Assembly: GCA_035606355.1 (NCBI GenBank)
Contig: DATNFO010000023.1
Span: forward strand, 1 to 64,000
From: Sulfopaludibacter sp035606355
GTDB lineage: Bacteria; Acidobacteriota; Terriglobia; Bryobacterales; Bryobacteraceae
DNA: 64,000 nt
Direction of reading: 5' to 3'
A program made the translations under genes and the position numbers. Below, one piece after another: positions 7,952-14,102 of the stretch (position 1 is its first letter; each line of letters starts with the position of its first letter). The notes beneath the pieces were generated by a model, which was not told where the DNA came from, did not search any database, and worked only from the letters and a program-made list of their open reading frames with translations.

Positions 7952-8824
7952 ATGCCATTGCCGGATGTACCCTCGTTGTTTTTGCCTCTGTTGCAGCTCA
8001 CCTCTGATGGTGCTGAGCATGTGCTCACCGACGTGCGCCGCCAACTCCAAGTGCAACTGCACCTCAGCGACGCCGATGTGGCTGAGCGCATCGGTGGAGG
8101 CCAGTCGAAATTCGTAAATCGGGTGTCGTGGGCCGCTGTGCATTTGATACGCGTTGGGGCACTGCAACGAATTGCCCCCGGTGTCTTCCGAATTACAGAC
8201 CGCGGGCGGCAACTGCTGGCAAACGATCCCGATGGGCTCAGGCAAGCCTTGGAGCCCCACTCGGAGACCAGAGATCGAAACGTAGGCGGCCAGGATTCGG
8301 CACCCACGACTCCAGAAGAGCGCATGGAGAGTAGTTATCAGGCACTACAACGCGCATTGGCTGAGGACGTTTTAGAGAATACGCGAAGGTGCACTCCGGC
8401 ATTCTTTGAAGAGCTCGTGGTGGATCTGCTGATTGCCATGGGCTATGGTGGTCCGAATGGGGAGGGCGGACGTGCAGTCGGGCGAGCCGGTGACGGCGGC
8501 ATCGACGGCATCATCGAAGAGGACAAACTGGGACTTGAAACGGTGTACGTGCAGGCCAAGAAGTGGGAAGGTACGGTTGGCCGGCCCACCGTACAGGCAT
8601 TTGCCGGAAGTCTGGAGGGGCGGCGCGCGCATAAGGGTGTGCTGATCACCACCAGCGAGTTCTCGCTTGAAGCGCGCGATTATGTGCACACGATCGGCAA
8701 AAAGATCGTACTAATCGGCGGCCAGCGACTGGCTGAACTGATGATTGAGCACGGAATAGGTGTGATGAAGGGACCCGCTTATCAGATCAAAAAGCTCGAC
8801 GAAGATTACTTTCAAGGCGCATGA
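7952..8824 (+). CDS. mrr: Mrr-type restriction endonuclease
   Basis: A 290-residue protein. Residues 1-100 form the Mrr N-terminal winged helix (DVRRQLQVQLHLSDADVAER, then WAAVHLIRVGAL). The C-terminal half is the Mrr PD-(D/E)xK nuclease: D185 in GGIDG and Q201-A-K203 in VQAKKW, followed by KGVLITTSEFS. The protein ends KKLDEDYFQGA. Mrr enzymes cut modified (methylated) DNA or foreign DNA. The frame extends upstream to 7871, but the ATG at 7952 matches the family start. No methyltransferase adjoins it, consistent with a type IV enzyme. The last 42 bases before the stop are duplicated in inverted orientation at 12164-12205. Confidence 0.88.
   Translation: MPLPDVPSLFLPLLQLTSDGAEHVLTDVRRQLQVQLHLSDADVAERIGGGQSKFVNRVSWAAVHLIRVGALQRIAPGVFRITDRGRQLLANDPDGLRQALEPHSETRDRNVGGQDSAPTTPEERMESSYQALQRALAEDVLENTRRCTPAFFEELVVDLLIAMGYGGPNGEGGRAVGRAGDGGIDGIIEEDKLGLETVYVQAKKWEGTVGRPTVQAFAGSLEGRRAHKGVLITTSEFSLEARDYVHTIGKKIVLIGGQRLAELMIEHGIGVMKGPAYQIKKLDEDYFQGA
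8778..8819 (+). repeat. 42-bp repeat, mrr 3' end (partner at 12164-12205)
   Basis: This stretch encodes YQIKKLDEDYFQG at the end of Mrr. By eye it is identical to the reverse complement of 12164-12205, where it is bounded by an IS6 end and a ligD fragment. The gene copy here is intact, so this is the likely source of the fragment at 12.2 kb. Confidence 0.8.
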
Positions 8825-9041
8825 AGCCCGATTATTTGGATGTTTTTGTTAATTGGAGGAAAGTCAATGCTCACTCGCGCGTACCGCAACGACGCGCGAT
8901 CAGAATCTTACAGAGACAGCCCCGTAGCCTTACGACTAGTGGGGTGATCAGCACGGCGTGATCAGCGAAGCGCTTTATGACCCCTCTAGGGTGATGGAGC
9001 AAAGGTAAAAGAGATCCGGGCGGAAGATGCAAGGCGAGTTC

Positions 9042-9296
9042 TCAGGCTTGTTCTGCCCGCCTTTCGCGGCGTACGCGCTTGCTGAAGCGCCGGCCGGCTT
9101 CGGCAGTCTCCTGCGTTTCAATGACACCGGTGAGATAGGAATTGACAGCGGCGCGAGCCTCATGCGAGAGTTCGGCAAGATTATCGATTTCACTGCGATC
9201 AAAACCTTTGTGCTTCCGTAGCGCCGTTAATGCGACGTTCACCCCATGGAAATTAGCGTTGATATCCAGCAGCAGTTTATACACTCCAGCTTTCAT
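9042..9296 (-). CDS. Small hypothetical protein
   Basis: An 84-residue protein from the ATG at 9296, which is preceded by a GAGGG-type ribosome site; the open frame extends to 9338. It is helical (VYKLLLDINANFHGV, then AVNSYLTGVIETQETAE) with a very basic tail (SKRVRRERRAE). No family is recognised. The 217 bp between mrr and this gene hold only a 46-codon frame that starts by an ATGA overlap with the mrr stop and ends at 8961; I cannot support it as a gene. Confidence 0.45.
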   Translation of the reverse strand: MKAGVYKLLLDINANFHGVNVALTALRKHKGFDRSEIDNLAELSHEARAAVNSYLTGVIETQETAEAGRRFSKRVRRERRAEQA

Positions 9297-9454
9297 CGCG
9301 CCCTCAGGCATGAGCCGGTGTTTACGGCACCGCCGCATGATAGGCTGATGCTCGCCGCAGAAGTCAACTCGCAGGCTGATTACACCTGGCCGGGGTGTGG
9401 AACCAGCAGCGAGGCTGGGGGCGACATGGCAAACCGCATCGCGGACGCTTTGGG

Positions 9455-9510
9455 GGGCAGGTAGGACTCGAACACGGCCGCACGTTCAGTTAACGCCCGC
9501 CGGAGTCGTT
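9455..9510 (-). repeat. tRNA-Asn-like 3' remnant
   Basis: Read on the plus strand, the segment GGCAGGTAGGACTCGAAC followed by CAGTTAACGCCCG closely follows the complement of the intact tRNA-Asn at 20.8 kb (CTCAGGTAGGACTCGAACC, then GGTTAACAGCCG). It corresponds to the acceptor 3' strand, T-arm and anticodon loop. It cannot fold as a complete tRNA. It looks like an attachment-site fossil or rearrangement scar. Confidence 0.55.
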
Positions 9511-9562
9511 AACCCGAGGATCATGGATTTGAGTCTGACCCGCCGAGCCAGACGTTCCTTTT

Positions 9563-9740
9563 TGGAACCGGGTGTTCTCTCAGTTAACGGCCGGCGCGTC
9601 GAATATCGCGCGGAATGGCCAATATTCGGGCATTCGCTTTCTCTCAGCTGTTAACGGAAGGGTTGCAGGTTCGAGTCTTGTTTGCGGAGGCAAATGTTTG
9701 CATCGAAGTCCCCGTACTCCGGGGGAGTCCTGCCATAGGG
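9563..9740 (+). repeat. Dispersed tRNA-Asn-like repeat, copy 2
   Basis: Contains the GGAACCGGGTGT block shared with copy 1, then GGGCATTCG, a 10-nt insert CTTTCTCTCA, GCTGTTAAC, and GGAAGGGTTGCAGGTTCGAG. Apart from the insert, this follows the anticodon stem-loop and T-arm of tRNA-Asn. It continues into GCGGAGGCAAAT and GGGGGAGTCCTGCCATA, shared with the copy at 13.4 kb. The 65-bp core at 9621-9685 is repeated directly at 10690-10753 with only a few mismatches. Confidence 0.65.
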
Positions 9741-9963
9741 GCTGCGTCCAGGCACCCCCGGCCCTCCTATTTCCGCGGTCACCTGACCGCGGCCTCATTG
9801 AAGCTGATAATCGAGCAGTGGCGCACTGCCGGGTTTCCTATACCGATTCCGAGAAGACGGAGCATGCCGACGGACGGCATTAAACTCAGACTGGCAGGGA
9901 ACCAGTACGAGGGATTCGAGAAGATGGCTTGACTTGATCTTTGGACGGAGAGCAGAATCGATC

Positions 9964-10225
9964 ATGCCGTCCCGAACTCCTCTGGCGCCGATCACTCTCC
10001 AGGAAGCTTCTGCTGCCAAGCTGAAGAACATTGTAGAGCTAGGGTTCGACTTCTCGGCAATGACGAGGGTTTTTGCGGCGGGCTCCTACGACGCAATAGT
10101 GCGCCGGCTAGAAGAGTTCATCGCCGTTCTTGAGACTGTCAAGAGCCAAGACGACTACGATCGGCTCCACAGCGAATTTTGCCTATGGTTCACGGGTCGG
10201 ATCTACACGGCGAGCAAGCAGTTTA
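9964..10225 (+). pseudogene. Hypothetical protein, 3' end replaced
   Basis: From the ATG at 9964 (MPSRTPLAPITLQEAS) the frame gives a plausible helical protein (VRRLEEFIAVLETVKSQDDY, then LHSEFCLWFTGRIYTASKQ). After about 10225 it runs into antisense cytochrome-fragment sequence and reaches a stop at 10377. I read this as a gene whose 3' part was lost. No family is recognised. Confidence 0.45.
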
Positions 10226-10372
10226 AGAGCGGTCGGTCCAACCCTAGCTGCCCATCGCTGAAATCATTGGAATTGCCGCCAAAACCCCAGACGACAAACG
10301 GCGTCATTTGCCCACCCGCTTCCGCCGTGTCGCCTGTGTGCAGCCGATGGATGAGAATCGGAAAATCGATCG
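10226..10372 (-). pseudogene. OmcA/MtrC-type decaheme cytochrome fragment
   Basis: The minus strand encodes FPILIHRLHTGD, then TPFVVWGFGGNSNDFSD. This resembles the segment between heme sites in OmcA/MtrC-family decaheme c-type cytochromes (the IHxIHxG and V(V/Y)GFGG...DFS motifs). Only about 48 residues remain, with no CXXCH in this piece. It is joined directly to an IS6 transposase fragment on one side and an unrelated gene on the other. The assignment is from recalled motifs and is tentative. Confidence 0.4.
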
Positions 10373-10685
10373 ACTGAGGTGTGATATACGTCTCGTCACA
10401 GCGCCATGATCGTCCAACCGGTTTTTCGAACGGGAGCATCGATTCTGCAAACACAGTCGAATAGCGAATTACCCAGCGTAGAATGGTGGACGGGGCCACA
10501 GCCACGCCCAACTGCCGCATCATCTCGGAAAGATCTCGGTAGCTGACCTTGAACCGCAAGTACCAACTCACACATTGAATGATGGAGTCATCAGCGAACC
10601 AGCGCTTTCGAAACAATCGGTTGCGGGTTTTTCGGCGATGGTAGGGCATATTTGTAATTCTGACGCACGAAGCTGCAACAGAGCC
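10373..10685 (-). mobile_element. IS6-family element, 5' remnant
   Basis: The transposase starts at 10649 on the minus strand (MPYHRRKTRNRLFRKRWFAD, then VSWYLRFKVSYRDLSEMM and GRSWRCDETYI). It carries the HTH and reaches the first catalytic Asp of the DDE domain, then switches to cytochrome-fragment sequence at about 10373. Upstream of the start, GCTGCAACAGAGCC at 10672-10685 is the complement of the typical IS6 terminal repeat GGCTCTGTTGCA. The other end is missing, so the element cannot move by itself. Confidence 0.8.
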
Positions 10686-10689
10686 ATGG

Positions 10690-10768
10690 ATATTCGGGCA
10701 TTCGCTTTCTCTCAGCTGTTAACTGTAGGGTTGCAGGTTCGAGTCTTGTTTGCCGACGCAGACAAATT
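10690..10768 (+). repeat. Dispersed tRNA-Asn-like repeat, copy 3
   Basis: Direct repeat of 9621-9697: ATTCGGGCATTCGCTTTCTC, then TCAGCTGTTAAC, then AGGGTTGCAGGTTCGAGTC. It lies immediately outside the IS6 terminal repeat ending at 10685. The two copies bracket about 1 kb holding the truncated gene, the cytochrome fragment and the IS remnant. Confidence 0.65.
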
Positions 10769-10867
10769 TAGGCTGTACGCCGGTGCAGGCGCAGCGCTCC
10801 TGTAGACTAGTCAATCGTGTGCTTAGCCGTCTACAGGAAGGAAAAGTTCGCCACCGAGCAGTGGTGG

Positions 10868-10950
10868 TACAAAACTGACGCGCGGATCACGGACCCGCCG
10901 TTGCACCAGCTCGATCAGGATTTCGTGGTCGATCGTGTCGAAGGACACCA
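10868..10950 (-). pseudogene. Group II intron-type reverse transcriptase fragment
   Basis: The minus strand reads VSFDTIDHEILIELVQRR then VRDPRV. This matches the palm-entry motif FDTIDHEILLxLVxxRxxDPR of LtrA-like maturase/reverse transcriptases. Only about 28 codons remain, with no YADD box and no intron RNA structure visible. The fragment abuts the DUF5372 remnant. Assignment is by motif recall over a short stretch. Confidence 0.5.
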
Positions 10951-10987
10951 CGACACACTACCCATCATCAGCACTTTCCCGAACGCG

Positions 10988-11310
10988 TGACCATTACGCG
11001 TCCGCACCACCCCTTCCACGGACACCAACTAGCCCGACGGCGGCCTGTACGCTGTCCGTCACTTCAACCGTGTCATCTCTGGAAGTCTTGCGCCAAATCC
11101 GCATGCCCGCCGGCTTGCAGTTCGTGCTCTTTCTGCTCGACGGCAGCAAGTCGCTGATCCCCGCCGACTGGACAGACTTTAAGCCTGCCTCCTGCGCGCC
11201 GCAAGCTCCTGTGCTCGTCGGCTCGCGGGACGACCTGCTGCGTCTTCGCGGCCTCGTCGATGCTGTCCTGCGCCGGTCCGCCGAGCCGCCAGTAATATCG
11301 GGGGCAGTCC
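10988..11310 (+). pseudogene. DUF5372 protein, frameshifted
   Basis: A GTG at 10988 opens VTITRPHHPFHG, the DUF5372 N-terminus. The family continues in another frame with LRQIRMPAGLQFVLFLLDGS, then ADWTDF and GSRDDLLRLRGLVDAVLRR. The shift falls at about 11030-11080. DUF5372 genes typically stand upstream of a small ORF and a zinc-ribbon serine recombinase, and remnants of both follow here. Non-functional as sequenced. Confidence 0.6.
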
Positions 11311-11319
11311 AGGAGAGCC

Positions 11320-11526
11320 ATGCCGCAACTGATTCTGAACTTCAACGACATCCCGATTCCGGAGACGCACCTGTGGGAACAGTTCGACAACGAGCAAAAG
11401 CGAATCGTCATCGAGACTCTGGCGCGCCTTCTTGTCCAATCGACTCGCGATCAGCACCAGGAGCAGGGCCGGCCATCACGGACCGCGATCGCAAGGAACT
11501 CCTGCGCACGCTGCTGGAAGAAGTGA
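11320..11526 (+). CDS. Small recombinase-associated protein, probably 3'-truncated
   Basis: From the ATG at 11320: MPQLILNFNDIPIPETHLWE, then QKRIVIETLARLLVQST. A small protein of this kind usually sits between DUF5372 and the recombinase. The natural product probably ends soon after LLVQST; beyond about 11465 the frame is out of register over the recombinase fragment. A start remains but the original terminus appears lost. Function unknown. Confidence 0.45.
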   Translation: MPQLILNFNDIPIPETHLWEQFDNEQKRIVIETLARLLVQSTRDQHQEQGRPSRTAIARNSCARCWKK

Positions 11527-11878
11527 TCCTGAATCTCAAACGAGCCGAAGGTCACGCCCACCTGACACTGCGTTGGCGCGGCGGAGCGATAACGGTGCTG
11601 GATGTCCCCGTTCCGCGATTCAAGCCGATGGGACCGCGCACCGACGAAGATACGATCTCGCTGCTCCGGCGTTTGGCCACTCTTTATCCGGACGAAGTCA
11701 TCGCCGGCATTTTGAATCGTCAGGGCCGCCAGACAGCCACCGGCGAACGCTTCACCGCCAATCAAGTCGGCAGCCTGCGACGCTATCGCAACATCTCGCG
11801 ATTCCAGCCATCCGCTGACCCGCCGATCGGCGAGTTGGTTTCGATTCGCAAAGCAGCACAGATTCTGGGCATGAATAC
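11472..11878 (+). pseudogene. Serine recombinase, C-terminal fragment
   Basis: AITDRDRKELLRTLLEEVIL, then LRWRGGAITVLDV, RTDEDTISLLRRLATLYPDE, VIAGILNRQGRQTATGERFT and ELVSIRKAAQILGM form the well-conserved C-terminal half of zinc-ribbon serine recombinases of the DUF5372-associated type. The catalytic N-terminal domain and zinc ribbon are absent. After ILGM the expected HTH continuation is replaced at about 11878 by the antisense ligD fragment. It is distinct in sequence from the recombinase at 5814. Confidence 0.75.
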
Positions 11879-12163
11879 ATCTCATCCTCCGTCCACTCTA
11901 GAAACGCGATCTGCGCGACCACCTCCGACCTCACCCAATCTGCGGATCGCGGCAGCTCGATCGCCCGCGCGTGAACGGTGATTTCGCACGCTCGAACTTC
12001 TCCAGCCGCGTTCGCAATTACGTCAGCAGCTTGCCGTCGAACCCGGTCCCCACCTTTGCCGCGTACACGAACTCGCCCTCCTCGTAATAACCCACCAACA
12101 GCGCCCCGAGTCCTACGCGCGTGCCTCGCGGATCCGTGAACCCGCCGATCACGAACTTCTGCC
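11879..12163 (-). pseudogene. ligD: LigD-type ATP-dependent DNA ligase, C-terminal fragment
   Basis: The minus strand reads QKFVIGGFTDPRGTRVGLG, then ALLVGYYEEGEFVYAAKVGT and GFDGKLLT, which is the OB-fold part of the LigD ligase domain. A TAA follows. The frame continues as LRTRLEKFERAKSPFT and, after a further shift, as ADWVRSEVVAQIAFLEWTED. So there is one nonsense codon and one frameshift within 280 bp. LigD works with Ku in bacterial non-homologous end joining; no Ku gene is in the window. The fragment is fused on its 5' side to a copy of the mrr tail. Confidence 0.75.
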
Positions 12164-12205
12164 CGCCTTGAAAGTAATCTTCGTCGAGCTTTTTGATCTG
12201 ATAAG
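12164..12205 (-). repeat. Duplicated mrr tail fused to ligD fragment
   Basis: Reverse complement is identical by eye to 8778-8819. It encodes YQIKKLDEDYFQG and then reads straight into the ligD fragment (GQKFVIGG). Its other side ends exactly at the IS6 terminal repeat at 12206. The mrr copy this came from was therefore truncated on both sides. Confidence 0.8.
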
Positions 12206-12941
12206 GGCTCTGTTGCAAGCCGGTTGATCTGATCTGGTACCGTGTATCGTGACTCAGAAGCGGCCAGCATTGTTCCGGGGACGGCATTTCGAAGACGTGA
12301 TCATCCTCCTGTGCGTTCGGTGGTACCTGCGGTATTCCCTCACGTATCGAGATCTGGAAGAGATCATGGCCGAGCGGAACCTCTCGGTTGACCACGTCAC
12401 CATCTGGCGCTGGGTTCAGCGGTATGCCCCGGTTTTGAATCAGCGGACTCGCCGCGAACTGCGCCGGCCCAATCGGTCCTGGCGGGTTGATGAAACCTAT
12501 ATTAAGGTCGCGGGGAACTGGACTTACCTGTATCGCGCCGTCGATTCCGCTGGCGAGACAATCGACTTCATGCTGTCGCCTAAGCGGGACCTAGTCGCAG
12601 CGACATTGTTCCTGCGGCTGGCACTGTCTGGCGGGGGACTCCGGCCGCGGGTGATTAACGTAGACGGGCACCCAGCCTACCCCAGTGCCATCACCGAGTT
12701 AAAGCGGAACGGTGAACTCAGTCCTCGTTGTCGCTGCCGAACGGCACCCTATCTGAACAACATCATCGAGCAGGACCATCGGTTCATCAAGAAGCGCATC
12801 AACGCGAGCCTCGGATTCCGATCAGTAGAGGGAGCATGCCGAACTATCGAAGGGTACGAGGCGATGCACGCAATCCGCAAAGGTCAGGTCCGTTGGGTCG
12901 CGAAGGGCGATCCCATCGCGCAGCGCCAGTTCGATACCCAG
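12206..12941 (+). mobile_element. IS6-family element lacking its right end
   Basis: Left terminal repeat GGCTCTGTTGCAAGC at 12206-12220, then a transposase from 12249 with HTH, the DDE core and the family C-terminal motif (RKGQVRWVAKGD). About 10 residues before the expected transposase end the sequence becomes that of a TIGR03435 gene, at about 12942. No matching right terminal repeat was found downstream. The element is one-ended. Confidence 0.8.
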
Positions 12942-13304
12942 CTTCCACCCGAGCCGTTTCCGCAAATCCCCGCCGGCAAACCCGGCATGACGGCACGAAA
13001 TTCGGCGTCCAACGGCTATGTCGTTACACATTTGACCGCACGCCAGATGCCGGTCTCAGTTCTCGTTCAAATGCTGGGGCGTCCCGATGGGCGTCCGGTG
13101 GTCGATCGAACGGGCCTTAAGGGGACTTACGATTTCACGCTTGAGTACTCGCAGGAGATGCCGAACGCGGATCTCTCAGCAGCGCCTGCTCCGATGCTCG
13201 CAACCGCGATTCAACAACAACTCGGCCTGCAACTTGTAGGAAAAAAACTGCCGTTTCACGTTGTCGTGATCGAGGCCGTAGATCGTCTGCCGATTGAGAA
13301 TTGA
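12249..13304 (+). CDS. In-frame IS6 transposase / TIGR03435 chimera
   Basis: A single 351-residue frame. Residues 1-230 are an IS6-family DDE transposase: LCVRWYLRYSLTYRDLEEIM, WRVDETYIKVAGNWTYLYRA (first Asp), VINVDGHPAYPSA (second Asp), NNIIEQDHRFIKKR (Glu). From about residue 232 it becomes the C-terminal third of a TIGR03435 protein: LPPEPFPQIPAGKPGM, LGRPDGRPVVDRTGLKGTYD, FTLEYS, then LGLQLVGKKLPFHVVVIE and the typical ending DRLPIEN. The catalytic triad is intact, but the missing right IS end makes transposition unlikely. Whether the fusion is translated is unknown. Confidence 0.8.
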   Translation: MTQKRPALFRGRHFEDVIILLCVRWYLRYSLTYRDLEEIMAERNLSVDHVTIWRWVQRYAPVLNQRTRRELRRPNRSWRVDETYIKVAGNWTYLYRAVDSAGETIDFMLSPKRDLVAATLFLRLALSGGGLRPRVINVDGHPAYPSAITELKRNGELSPRCRCRTAPYLNNIIEQDHRFIKKRINASLGFRSVEGACRTIEGYEAMHAIRKGQVRWVAKGDPIAQRQFDTQLPPEPFPQIPAGKPGMTARNSASNGYVVTHLTARQMPVSVLVQMLGRPDGRPVVDRTGLKGTYDFTLEYSQEMPNADLSAAPAPMLATAIQQQLGLQLVGKKLPFHVVVIEAVDRLPIEN

Positions 13305-13414
13305 GACTATCCGCTTCCGGCTGCGGCTGGAGAGGCGGGTCGAAAGCGGGCAGCGTTATTGAGAACCCCTGAGAAAGCCGCGGGCCGGCGGAAGCAAGGG
13401 TGCCGTAATAGCCC

Positions 13415-13515
13415 GTTGTCGCGAGTTCGAAACCTGCTTGCGGAGGCAAGTGTTTTTTTATCGAACGCGCCGTCCTCCGGGGAGTCCTGCCATATGGCGC
13501 TGCGTCCCGCGCCGT
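13415..13515 (+). repeat. Dispersed repeat, copy 4
   Basis: Contains CGAGTTCGAAACCTGC, then TTGCGGAGGCAAGTG, TATCGAACGCGCCG and CCGGGGAGTCCTGCCATA. These match in the same order the second half of copy 2 (9675-9740), and the ATCGAACGCGCC block also matches copy 1. It lies just right of the IS6/TIGR03435 chimera. Confidence 0.6.
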
Positions 13516-13578
13516 GCCTACCACAACGAAATAGGCGTCCGACGTTTCCCGTTGAGAATTCAGGTTATACTGTCCCAA

Positions 13579-13815
13579 ATGGGAAGGGCCGGCGTACGCA
13601 CATGCCTTCAGCTCGAAGCGGACCGACTTCAGTCGGAAGTTCTGCACTACCACGACGAGATGAATCGTCTTCTCGCAACTAATATCTCTGAAGAACTGCG
13701 CGATGCAAATTCCGAGCGGTACCGCGAAGCCATGAAGGCAATTAGCAATCGCGTAACAGAATTGGACCGGTACGGAATTTCCCCTGCGACGCCGGTATCG
13801 AATAGGAAGCGGTAA
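13579..13815 (+). CDS. Small hypothetical protein
   Basis: A 78-residue helical, charged protein from the ATG at 13579 (LQLEADRLQSEVLHYHDEMN, then RYREAMKAISNRVTELDR). The frame is open from 13438 across the repeat, but the upstream part looks non-coding. A further 69-codon frame at 13818-14027, rich in Ser, Ala, Gly and Pro, follows directly; I cannot decide whether it is coding. No family is recognised for either. Confidence 0.4.
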   Translation: MGRAGVRTCLQLEADRLQSEVLHYHDEMNRLLATNISEELRDANSERYREAMKAISNRVTELDRYGISPATPVSNRKR

Positions 13816-14102
13816 AAATGCCCGCAGGCCGAGGATCATCGACGGGCGGAGCGCCGCGCCATATGGAAAGCCAAGCAGCGAAACCCGTTCAAAGTCCAGC
13901 CCCGCAAGGCGCGACCTCCGCAAACAACGGAAGTGCTTCGGCGGCGACCGGCGAGAGCCTGGATACGGGAAGCGCCACCCTTCTGAGATGGTCGGCACGC
14001 CCGGTACAGGCATACAATATCAATTGATACGGATTGAATACTACGAGACTGCTACAATCCCGTGCCATGGAGGCCGACCTATTGCTCGCCATATGAGGCC
14101 GA

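Noticed and set aside
13135..14013. 292-codon minus-strand frame over the 13.4-kb repeat
   Set aside because: Contains the QAGFELATT-type string that arises when tRNA-like repeats are translated; no other support.
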